Part shown: one piece after another, positions 1 through 6,437 of the stretch | Layout of the letters: each line of letters starts with the position of its first letter | Position numbering within the stretch: position 1 is the first letter of the stretch | Origin: Bacteroidales bacterium | GTDB lineage: Bacteria; Bacteroidota; Bacteroidia; Bacteroidales; UBA10428 | DNA: 6,526 bases | Assembly (NCBI GenBank): GCA_016926235.1 | Contig: JAFGOZ010000205.1 | Location: 1-6,526 of the forward strand | Reading direction: 5' to 3' | The notes under the pieces: generated by a model | What the model was told of the DNA's origin: nothing | Database searches by the model: none | Seen by the model: only the letters and a program-made list of their open reading frames with translations | Position numbers and translations under genes: made by a program

Positions 1-81
1 GTTTTTTTAATAACATTTTACTTACTACTTAAAACCAGTAATCGTGTCTGTTTGTTAGCCCCTTTTTTTACAATTGCCGTA
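1..81. other. Non-coding left edge with a possible arm of a further palindromic element
   Basis: No gene can be supported here. GTTAGC at 54-59 matches the right-hand end of the palindromic elements found elsewhere in the window, so this may be the right arm of another copy whose left part lies outside. The arm itself (ACACG, AAACAG) has no partner inside the window, so this is only a guess. A run of seven T at 63-69 precedes a short hairpin at 71-94 whose right half enters the next element. On the minus strand a start codon at 16-14 opens five codons before the window ends, which is too short to judge. Confidence 0.3.
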
Positions 82-209
82 TAACGGCAAATTGTATGAG
101 TAGTGGCAGATTGCGTGGCACTTCCCTGTCAAACCGCTACGCAGTTTGAGCGGGCTACAAACCTTGATATTTAGTACTTTACCTGCCATTACTTATACAA
201 AATGTTAGC
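82..209 (-). repeat. Palindromic attC-like element A, downstream of gajB
   Basis: Long imperfect inverted repeat. The left arm (GTATGAGTAGTGGCAG, 94-109) matches the reverse complement of the right arm (GTATAAGTAATGGCAG) except at two G/A positions. The right end is GTTAGC (204-209), but the left end reads ATAAC rather than GCTAAC. The motif GATTGCG follows the left arm at 109-115. The centre has a small hairpin CAAAC (130-134)/GTTTG (144-148), then GAGCGGGCTA. This centre (129-157) is nearly the same as that of element C. The left end also sits in a competing hairpin, GCCGT (76-80)/ACGGC (84-88). Strand is given relative to the genes. An attC-like recombination site is the preferred inference; a transcription-related structure or another class of repeat is possible. 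Confidence 0.65.
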
Positions 210-324
210 GTTTCGTGCTTTATTTCCTGTCAGTCCATGCGTCGGCAAGGCAAGCTCTTTGGCTGGTTTTGGTCGCGTGACCGCTTGTGCGACCAGACAA
301 TGTGCTTGACTTTTTGGGGAGGCA
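210..324. other. Non-coding spacer downstream of gajB
   Basis: About 115 bases separate the gajB stop codon from element A. The only structure seen is an inverted repeat GGTCGC (271-276)/GCGACC (289-294). In the direction of gajB transcription the hairpin is followed by AAAACC, not by a T-run, so it is not a convincing intrinsic terminator. The segment looks more GC-rich than the genes. A 48-codon open frame on the plus strand (237-383) runs into gajB antisense and has no recognisable features. Confidence 0.4.
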
Positions 325-2085
325 TCAAACTGTTTCATATTCTACATTCATTATATCTAATTTGTCTTTATCATCTTGATTAATCTCTGGAATACAAATT
401 AACAACCTATCCATTGCCCTACTACAACCGACATAGTAAATCCGACAATCATCCTCAATTCCGTCAATATGATTTTGTCCATCAAGAATATAGTTCCTAA
501 ATTCATTAATAGTTTCGAAATGAACAAGAGTGTTTTCAAATTCAGTTCCTTTTGCACTATGAATTGTTCTTACTTGGTCATCAGATTTAGTGTCTACTTT
601 TACATAAGGAAGAATTTCATTTAGGCTATGATTTTCATAAAATGTTTTGGCATTCCCTCGGCTTAAATTACTCCCAATATTAAAACTATATTCTGTTAAT
701 ACTTCAGTTCTCAATTCTAAATAAAATTCTGCAATAGTTTTATTTCTATTTGCATCATTTTGTAATGAGTCGATTATTTTAATCGCCAGCCTTCTTAGAC
801 TTAGTTTTAAAACGGATGTGCCACTTGCTCTCCTTAAAGACTTATAAATTTCATTTAAAGCATTTTTCAAATCACCCTTTTTATGAAATTTAAAGCTCAT
901 TAACAAAGAATGTATAAACCTTACTCTTTGCGGATTTGTATCATTCGAATACAAGTCATTTAAGAGGTTTGTATTTGCTACACCTATTTGATTATTTATT
1001 TCAGAAACGGTAGTGTTTTTTCTAGTAAGAATATAAAGTGATGAATCAGGAAAATTTTGCTCATACCAAACTTTTGCATCCTGAATTGTCCCCACCAATA
1101 CTTTAACCGCAATCCCATCAGACTGCCTCTGACCATATTCTTGATTGATATCGGGTCTAAGAAGATTTAGGAAATCAATAATACGTTTAGATGAACGATG
1201 ATTATGATTCAATTTAAATTCAGAAATTTCATCTCTTTTAAAATCAATAAAATCAGTCCGTATAGCACCTGTAAACTTATATATAGATTGTGCTACATCC
1301 CCAACGATTCCTACTTTCGTGTGTTGTTCTGTAATCTTTTCAATAAGCCATGTTTGTATTTCGGTTGTGTCCTGAAACTCATCAATAAAAATATATGGGA
1401 ACTTTGCCCTAATAAATTCTGCAACCCTTGGTGAACGAGACAAAATGAGATAAGAAAAATACAATACATCTTCATGATGCATTATTCCGTCTTTCCAGTA
1501 TTTTGATTTATATACCCATAATTCACCATTTGACTTTGCAATCCTAGCACCACGATTTTGTCTAATAATTAAGTTTACTTCACCATTCTCAAACACATAA
1601 TCAAGGCTTGATAATTCTGCAATTACTTTTGGTTTGTTTTGAGGCCAATTGTATGAATTATATCTTTTACCATTTAATTGTTCTATTGACCTTATCCACC
1701 TTCTAAATCTATCTCCGTGCACAATGTGCTCATCATGACCATCTAAATTAGATGTGTCAAATAATATTTCTCCATCGTTATTCTTTTCAATCAAATAGGA
1801 AAATGGCTTTACAATGTTACGATATAAAAAGCTATGGATTGTAGATATATCAAAACGACTTTTATCACACTTTAATCGGTTAAGTATTTCTTCTGCAGCG
1901 ACATTTGTGTATGTAATGCAAGCTATCTTGCCTGTTTTGTTTAATCTGTCAGATTCACGAAGTACTCGTTCTAAGTGTGAAATTAACCATCTTGTCTTAC
2001 CTGCACCAGGGCCTGCGAAAACTTTGAAATGAGTCTCAATATCAGTTAGGGTTGATATATGCGGTAACAAATTTATATCAGGCAT
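325..2085 (-). CDS. gajB: GajB-like UvrD/PcrA-type SF1 helicase of a Gabija defence system
   Basis: A 586-residue superfamily 1A helicase-like protein with all the main motifs in order: Walker A GPGAGKT (25-31), motif Ia CITYTNVAAEEI (56-67), TIHSF (82-86), Walker B IDEFQDT (234-240), motif III GDVAQSIYKF (262-271), motif IV NHNHRS (293-298), motif V TIHSAKGTEFE (507-517) and motif VI YYVGCSRAMDRL (550-561). No nuclease domain is visible. In Gabija, GajB binds GajA and is thought to sense or process DNA ends while GajA cuts. The protein is longer than the Bacillus cereus VD045 prototype (about 494 residues). Its ATG lies inside the end of gajA (ATGCCTGA, 8-base overlap), so translation is probably coupled. 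AAGGAAG directly before the ATG is the only purine-rich ribosome-binding-like sequence noted in the window. The helicase call is very secure; the Gabija role rests on the partner gene. Confidence 0.92.
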   Translation of the reverse strand: MPDINLLPHISTLTDIETHFKVFAGPGAGKTRWLISHLERVLRESDRLNKTGKIACITYTNVAAEEILNRLKCDKSRFDISTIHSFLYRNIVKPFSYLIEKNNDGEILFDTSNLDGHDEHIVHGDRFRRWIRSIEQLNGKRYNSYNWPQNKPKVIAELSSLDYVFENGEVNLIIRQNRGARIAKSNGELWVYKSKYWKDGIMHHEDVLYFSYLILSRSPRVAEFIRAKFPYIFIDEFQDTTEIQTWLIEKITEQHTKVGIVGDVAQSIYKFTGAIRTDFIDFKRDEISEFKLNHNHRSSKRIIDFLNLLRPDINQEYGQRQSDGIAVKVLVGTIQDAKVWYEQNFPDSSLYILTRKNTTVSEINNQIGVANTNLLNDLYSNDTNPQRVRFIHSLLMSFKFHKKGDLKNALNEIYKSLRRASGTSVLKLSLRRLAIKIIDSLQNDANRNKTIAEFYLELRTEVLTEYSFNIGSNLSRGNAKTFYENHSLNEILPYVKVDTKSDDQVRTIHSAKGTEFENTLVHFETINEFRNYILDGQNHIDGIEDDCRIYYVGCSRAMDRLLICIPEINQDDKDKLDIMNVEYETV

Positions 2086-4168
2086 CTTCCTTAATGATTT
2101 TGGTTAACGCATTAGCAATATACGATGGCACATTAAATTCAAGTTTTTCAGCACCTTCTTTAATAAAATTATCTCTTAGTTTTTGCTCGAAATAGAACGC
2201 ATGTTGTCCTTTAGCATTAGATACGACTTTGTAGTAAATGGCTGCAATTAACGCCTTTTTCTTTTCTGTTACATCGCCCCATGTACATTTCGATATGCTA
2301 TCTAGGATTCTGTTTTCAGTTAATTCTTCTATTTCAAGTTTTTCTTTATATTCTTCTATTATTTCATCCAAATCATCTCCATATTTTGAGATTATTGCAG
2401 TGTAATTTGCAGGAGTGTGTGCGCTATTTTGACTTGGAAAAGATTCTGTAATTAATAAAGGTGATGTAGGATTTTCCTTGCATAACTCATACTCCAAAGT
2501 TTTCCCTGTTCCATTTGGTGGATGAAATACAAAAATATTAGAATATTTATCTTCAAATCCTTCTTTTAAATCTGTAACATGCGTTGAGAGTGATTTACTA
2601 TTCTCTGAACCATCTAACTCAAATGGTAATGCGGAAACCCATTTGTTACTTTTTTTAATTGTAGGGTCTGCATCCGTAATACAAACAACTTTTTTATTTA
2701 TTGCATAAGGGCTATCTGTCTCATGATATGCATACAGTTTAAGAAAATGCTTAAATGTCCTACTGTCTACACTAATAATACCAACATGTTCATTTACAAG
2801 AGAGTCTTCAATTCCTAAGTATTGTGCAAAACTAGGAATCAATAATTGTTCTGCTAGTCCTTCTACAAATATAAGCCTGTCTGCAAAAAGCATATTAGAT
2901 TTTGTAGCATCTAAAAACCGCTGAACATATATTTTCGAGTCCTTATCCTCTTTTGATTCAGAAAATACTTTACCAGGATAGCCAACAGCAGATTTTCCAT
3001 TTATATCATCATATAAACAAACAATGCTTTCAAGATTTATAGCAGAAGTAATATGAGTGGAATGTGAAGTTATAAAGATTTGTCGAGCTTGCTCATTTGT
3101 GTTTAGGAATTTGAGGAATTTAGATTGCATTGAAGGATGTAAATGCGCTTCGGGTTCTTCTATTGCTAGAACCGGAAAAACTTTAGCGTTATCACCCATA
3201 TAGTTAGATGATTCCATTTGCATTTTTGCAAGAATTAGAGCTATGAACAATAAGTTATTGTAACCTAATCCATTGTTTTTAATAGGAATTTTAAATCCAT
3301 TTTTCTCAACTATTAACCTTAATGCAAATAGTAGCTCCTGCTCTGTTATTTCTGCATCAAAGTGCGGTTCACCACCTTTGTCTGCGCCTGTTTCATTTGA
3401 GTATTGAAGTATTTTCTTTCTATCAATACGTCTAATTAATAGCTCTAGTAATTCTTTTGATTTTTCACTAAATTCTTCTTCTCGTTGCTTTAATTCCGAT
3501 ATTTCTTTTGTGGTTAGGTTTTCAAATCCTTGTCCTTTGGTCAGGTCATAATCAAGAAAATAATTTAACACATCTCTAAGTAATGTGTTATTTCCATAAA
3601 ACATCTGTCTTTCGGCATCTCTAATTGCATTAAGAAATTGAAAGTCAAACCTATCAAGATTTTCGGAATCCGCTTTTTCTTGTTTTGTAGGATTTCCGCC
3701 ATAAATTCGAGAAACATATTTTTGAAGGAACTTCTTACTAATAAGCCTAAGACATTTCTCTTGGTCATAACCATTTTCATCTCTACATTCTGCAATTAGA
3801 GTTTTATATTCTTCGTGGTTCTTTGTTGGTAACTCAAAAACATATGTTAATTGCGCTGTATATTCAGGAGTTTCATTAATCAACCAGTCATAAACAACGT
3901 TTTTATCATCTTCTTTATCGTCATGTTCTTTGATTAAAACAGATATTTCTATAGAGGGCGGTTCTGCATAATCAAGATTAGATTTACAGAAATCATCTAT
4001 TGAAGGTTTATCCTTTAAATTCCTATCTAACACTAACTGAAGTGCTTTTATTAGATTAGTCTTACCAGAATTATTGTGTCCAATTATTACATTTATTCCA
4101 TGGTTAAATTCAATGAATAAATCCTTGAAATTTCTATAGTTCTTAATATTGATACCAGATATGTACAT
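2078..4168 (-). CDS. gajA: GajA-like OLD-family ATPase/TOPRIM endonuclease of a Gabija defence system
   Basis: A 696-residue OLD-type protein. The N-terminal ABC-ATPase half has the family start (YISGINIKNYRNF), Walker A GHNNSGKT (30-37), a signature-like NNGLGYNNL (298-306), Walker B VLAIEEPEAHLHPS (333-346) and the H-loop ITSHSTHI (366-373). The C-terminal TOPRIM half has IFVEGLAEQLLIP (433-445; E436 likely metal-binding), CITDADP (496-502; D499 and D501) and a late KGQHAF (653-658) with the expected lysine. All catalytic elements appear intact. In Gabija, GajA assembles into an oligomer with GajB and cleaves DNA, with nucleotide binding inhibiting it until depletion during infection. It is longer than the B. 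cereus prototype (about 578 residues). The start is supported because the OLD fold begins at residue 2; an in-frame TAG lies two codons upstream. A stand-alone class 2 OLD nuclease is the alternative, but the overlapping helicase gene favours Gabija. Confidence 0.92.
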   Translation of the reverse strand: MYISGINIKNYRNFKDLFIEFNHGINVIIGHNNSGKTNLIKALQLVLDRNLKDKPSIDDFCKSNLDYAEPPSIEISVLIKEHDDKEDDKNVVYDWLINETPEYTAQLTYVFELPTKNHEEYKTLIAECRDENGYDQEKCLRLISKKFLQKYVSRIYGGNPTKQEKADSENLDRFDFQFLNAIRDAERQMFYGNNTLLRDVLNYFLDYDLTKGQGFENLTTKEISELKQREEEFSEKSKELLELLIRRIDRKKILQYSNETGADKGGEPHFDAEITEQELLFALRLIVEKNGFKIPIKNNGLGYNNLLFIALILAKMQMESSNYMGDNAKVFPVLAIEEPEAHLHPSMQSKFLKFLNTNEQARQIFITSHSTHITSAINLESIVCLYDDINGKSAVGYPGKVFSESKEDKDSKIYVQRFLDATKSNMLFADRLIFVEGLAEQLLIPSFAQYLGIEDSLVNEHVGIISVDSRTFKHFLKLYAYHETDSPYAINKKVVCITDADPTIKKSNKWVSALPFELDGSENSKSLSTHVTDLKEGFEDKYSNIFVFHPPNGTGKTLEYELCKENPTSPLLITESFPSQNSAHTPANYTAIISKYGDDLDEIIEEYKEKLEIEELTENRILDSISKCTWGDVTEKKKALIAAIYYKVVSNAKGQHAFYFEQKLRDNFIKEGAEKLEFNVPSYIANALTKIIKEDA

Positions 4169-4171
4169 ATT

Positions 4172-4276
4172 CTAATTATTTCCGTGTGAGGGCAAAAAAA
4201 TAGCTCTTTTGCAAGCTGAAGTATCAGCCTGTGTGTTGGGGATTGCAAATGTGCTATTTGTGCTTTGGGTTTTCAT
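4172..4276 (-). CDS. Possible 34-codon leader ORF upstream of gajA
   Basis: An open frame on the gajA strand begins MKTQSTNSTFAIPNTQ and ends HGNN with TAG. Its stop is three bases before the gajA ATG and in the same frame (TAG, AAT, ATG). The peptide is rich in Ser, Thr and Asn and has no membrane segment, signal or motif that I recognise. No ribosome-binding sequence is evident. It overlaps the nested inverted repeats at 4198-4259, so the frame may be a chance by-product of a structured leader. A leader peptide, a small protein, or simply untranslated RNA are all possible; I would not treat it as an established gene. Confidence 0.25.
   Translation of the reverse strand: MKTQSTNSTFAIPNTQADTSACKRAIFLPSHGNN
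4198..4259 (-). promoter_or_regulatory. Nested inverted repeats in the gajA leader
   Basis: Three nested pairings share one axis: AAATAGC (4198-4204)/GCTATTT (4253-4259), TTGCAA (4209-4214)/TTGCAA (4243-4248), and GCTGA (4215-4219)/TCAGC (4224-4228). The two outer pairings are separated by four bases on each side, giving a symmetric internal loop. In the direction of gajA transcription the outer stem runs into a stretch of seven T (complement of 4194-4200), which recalls an intrinsic terminator or attenuator. The loop is large and alternative folds exist, for example GCAAAA (4192-4197)/TTTTGC (4207-4212). No clear Bacteroidota -7 promoter motif (TAnnTTTG) was found nearby. Confidence 0.35.
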
Positions 4277-4314
4277 CAGTTTATTCAATGGTACTTCGGT
4301 CTTTTTGCATGAAC

Positions 4315-4445
4315 GCTAACGGAAAATTATAAGTTATGTGGCGGATTGCGAGCTGAATCTCTGTCCGGATACAGACAGAACCAACATGCGGAAAGCCGCA
4401 GTTGGCGTAGCACAGAAGCCGCCATAGAATTTATAAAATGTTAGC
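4315..4445 (-). repeat. Palindromic attC-like element B, between gajA and the secreted-protein gene
   Basis: It starts GCTAAC (4315-4320) and ends GTTAGC (4440-4445). Just inside, the left arm TTATAAGTTATGTGGCGG matches the reverse-complemented right arm TTATAAATTCTATGGCGG with three differences. The left arm has about three additional bases next to GCTAAC. GATTGCG follows at 4344-4350. The centre has a strong hairpin: CCAAC (4381-4385)/GTTGG (4401-4405) plus TGCGG (4387-4391)/CCGCA (4396-4400) with an AAAG loop. A smaller hairpin is TCTGT (4360-4364)/ACAGA (4371-4375). GCCGCAGTTGG (4395-4405) recurs in element D. It lies 15 bases beyond the stop codon of the secreted-protein gene, where an attC site would sit in a cassette. 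Confidence 0.7.
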
Positions 4446-4460
4446 AGTTGGTTTTGTTTT

Positions 4461-5210
4461 TTAACTTCCATTATATAAAAGTCCTTTTACGTCAAATGAC
4501 TCATGTTGTTTTACTCTTAGTTTTGCCCATCCAATTAATCCAAAGTCTGTACGAACCAAATAAATATTTGAGTCTTTACTAGAATTTGAATCTACGCAAA
4601 CCAATACCTCAATTTTTCCATTTTTCGGGATTGTAGCTAGTTTCTTTTTTAGATCTATGTCACTATAAACAACTATAGGATTTAAAGCATAAGAGTCAAG
4701 ATCGACAGAATAAAAAGGTTGCTTAATTTCAATAATCTCATTGTTGATAAGAGAGAATTTTTTTCTAGTCGGAAAATGAATGCTATAACTATTTATTGCA
4801 TAGAAATTACCATTGCCAGGGACAATCAAACTTGCACCTGGAATTTGACCAATAATCCTATTTGGTGATTCTGCATCAAAAATTGTAAAACCAATAATTG
4901 GATAGTCAATTATTCCATGAGTTATAAAATAATATTTGTCGTTTTCAGTATTTATCTTTGTCTTAATAAGTTTTATACTATTATCCGAAACCTGATATTT
5001 ATTTTCTACTGTATAATCAACAACAATATCCGATTTCTCATTATAAACAGTTGAAATACTTGAATTAAACTTTATGAAGTTTTTGTGATTCTGATGACTA
5101 ATTGTCTCAAAAGATATTGAATCAAGATGCAAAAATGACTTAATAATCTGGTCTTGTCCAACCGCTGAGATTGGAATAAGCCATATCAATATTTGAAGTA
5201 TTTTTCTCAT
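4461..5210 (-). CDS. Secreted protein of unknown function with C-terminal SH3b-like segment
   Basis: I do not recognise this 249-residue protein as a named family. Residues 1-18 look like a signal peptide (MRK, hydrophobic ILQILIWLIPI, then SAVG before QD), predicting export to the periplasm; no lipobox cysteine is present. Residues 90-175 are beta-rich with Gly/Pro turns (IPGASLIVPGNGNFYAI, 123-139). Residues about 178-234 (VVYSDIDLKKKLATIPKNG to YLVRTDFGLIGWAKLRV) resemble a bacterial SH3 domain: a short strand, a charged loop, then the final FGLIGWAK strand. Such domains often bind cell-wall peptides or ligands. The gene is a single unit between palindromic elements B and C, with its ATG about 25 bases after element C. 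No promoter is visible. The signal peptide supports the start. No link to Gabija is evident apart from location. Confidence 0.8.
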   Translation of the reverse strand: MRKILQILIWLIPISAVGQDQIIKSFLHLDSISFETISHQNHKNFIKFNSSISTVYNEKSDIVVDYTVENKYQVSDNSIKLIKTKINTENDKYYFITHGIIDYPIIGFTIFDAESPNRIIGQIPGASLIVPGNGNFYAINSYSIHFPTRKKFSLINNEIIEIKQPFYSVDLDSYALNPIVVYSDIDLKKKLATIPKNGKIEVLVCVDSNSSKDSNIYLVRTDFGLIGWAKLRVKQHESFDVKGLLYNGS

Positions 5211-5235
5211 TTGTGATGTCGTCTTTTAACTAACT

Positions 5236-5363
5236 GCTAACGTTGAGTGTAAGAATAGTAGCCGATTGCGGGCGAATTACTTATCAAACCGTTACTATTT
5301 TGAAGCGGGCTAAAACCGCCCAAATACGCACTTTCTCGGCTATTATTTTTACACATTGTTAGC
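5236..5363 (-). repeat. Palindromic attC-like element C, between the secreted-protein and PLD-EVE genes
   Basis: It starts GCTAAC (5236-5241) and ends GTTAGC (5358-5363). The left arm GTGTAAGAATAGTAGCCGA matches the reverse-complemented right arm GTGTAAAAATAATAGCCGA except at two G/A positions. The left arm has about two extra bases next to GCTAAC. GATTGCG is at 5264-5270. The centre (5284-5312) reads TCAAACCGTTAC, then TTTGAAGCGGGCTA, almost as in element A. It contains CAAA (5285-5288)/TTTG (5299-5302) and GCGG (5305-5308)/CCGC (5316-5319). The right arm overlaps the PLD-EVE gene: the last codons (GCT AAC AAT GTG TAA) are formed by the element. An attC-like site at the cassette's 3' end fits this arrangement. 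Confidence 0.7.
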
Positions 5364-6419
5364 CATAGTTGATATTTCATCATTTATTTTTACAATCTTT
5401 TCTATTAAGTAATCTGCAAACTGTTTGGTTATTTTAAGTTTATCCGCACCTCTCATTAAACTTCCATAACTATTTTTACCACTTGGAGTAATATTGAACA
5501 ATCCATTATCCAACACTTCTTTCTTTAGATTTGAAATCGTAATGTTATATTGATTCCAGTCTTTACCGTAAAAAGGCGTTAGGTTTTCTCCAACTACATA
5601 ATAAGGCCATCTGTCATTTGCAACACCTGTATTTCTTACTTCAGATGTTACTCTATAAATTGATAGTATATTTTTATGTCCAACTGCATATGCCACTAAT
5701 ATGTCCCCTTTCGTTACGCCACGAGGATTCTTATCAGAAAAATGTAAATCGCTATCAATCTCATCGAATTCCATATCCCAAGGAATCATATTATCACTCA
5801 CTCCAATTGGTTTAAGCCAATAATTAACATTCGTATTAATATGTAATGGATTTGTCTTTATAGATAACTTACTACTCAAATCCAAATTATCTTTAGGCTG
5901 AGTCTCCGGCTTTGGTAAACTTTCTATTTGCTTTTCAAATTCAGAGACTTTAGTCAGTGTAATTGGTTCAAATATTACATTTCTATATAACTCGTTAACA
6001 ATCGTACTTATATTTTCATTGTCATCTATTGATATTCCCCATTCATTATTTACTCTAAGTCCATTATTTGTAAAGTTTGCAGAAGTCACAATAGCATTTA
6101 TGAATAAATCATTTTTCTGACTTATGTATAATTTACCATGCAATGAATTGTCTATCAATATTGTAATATCAATATTCTCAGTGCTTCCAAAATCGAATAA
6201 TTGTCTAAAAAATTTCACTTTATTCCTTTGGTCATCATTTTTTGATTTCAAAGTCGTAATTAGTTTTAAACTTTTTAAATGCTTAAGTCTTTCAAATGGG
6301 AAAAAATCAAAGCTACTCGATAGAAATGGGCTCACAATAATAACTTTATCAGCACTCCCGAATGAATCAACCAATGCCTGTTTATGATTTAATCTCGTTC
6401 TATTGTTAATTATTTGCAT
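5349..6419 (-). CDS. PLD-family nuclease fused to a PUA/EVE-like domain, probable defence or restriction enzyme
   Basis: A 356-residue two-domain protein. Residues 1-150 form a phospholipase D-like nuclease half: an N-terminal VIIVSPFLSS strand (26-35), catalytic HGK (H94, K96), SANFTNNGL (113-121; N115) and NNEWGI (124-129; E126). This is a single HxK...N...E set, as in PLD-type restriction enzymes related to BfiI and NgoFVII, which cut DNA as dimers without a metal. Residues 151-195 are a polar, proline-containing linker. Residues about 198-345 look like a PUA-superfamily EVE-like domain: NYWLKPIG (198-205), GDILVAYAVGHKNILSIYRVTSE (238-260), RWPYYVVGENL (270-280). EVE-type domains are known readers of modified bases. 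I infer a modification-sensing restriction nuclease; the substrate is unproven. It is a stand-alone gene with no methyltransferase alongside. Its start is about 18 bases after element D and its last four residues (ANNV) are encoded inside element C. Confidence 0.85.
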   Translation of the reverse strand: MQIINNRTRLNHKQALVDSFGSADKVIIVSPFLSSSFDFFPFERLKHLKSLKLITTLKSKNDDQRNKVKFFRQLFDFGSTENIDITILIDNSLHGKLYISQKNDLFINAIVTSANFTNNGLRVNNEWGISIDDNENISTIVNELYRNVIFEPITLTKVSEFEKQIESLPKPETQPKDNLDLSSKLSIKTNPLHINTNVNYWLKPIGVSDNMIPWDMEFDEIDSDLHFSDKNPRGVTKGDILVAYAVGHKNILSIYRVTSEVRNTGVANDRWPYYVVGENLTPFYGKDWNQYNITISNLKKEVLDNGLFNITPSGKNSYGSLMRGADKLKITKQFADYLIEKIVKINDEISTMANNV

Positions 6420-6437
6420 GTCGGTTCTTCAATTATG

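Noticed and set aside
1..16. Start of another minus-strand gene (ATG at 16-14)
   Set aside because: Only five codons (MLLKK) are visible, and a run of A makes it uninformative.
271..294. GGTCGC/GCGACC hairpin as a terminator of the gajAB operon
   Set aside because: In the direction of transcription it is followed by AAAACC rather than a T-run, and its loop is 12 bases.
237..383. 48-codon plus-strand open frame starting in the spacer downstream of gajB
   Set aside because: It runs antisense into gajB, is rich in Trp, Cys, His and Leu without any motif, and has no upstream signal.
1198..1434. Plus-strand open frame within gajB
   Set aside because: It is antisense to a helicase gene with intact motifs on both sides; composition and Cys/Ile richness fit a shadow frame.
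1814..2032. Plus-strand open frame opposite the gajB N-terminus
   Set aside because: It lies opposite the Walker A region (PAPGPAKT-like mirror translation) and is explained by the real gene.
3565..3795. Minus-strand open frame within gajA in another frame
   Set aside because: It is entirely inside gajA, Met/Lys-rich and without independent start signals.
5618..6387. Two plus-strand open frames opposite the PLD-EVE gene
   Set aside because: Both are antisense to a well-supported two-domain protein and have low-complexity composition.
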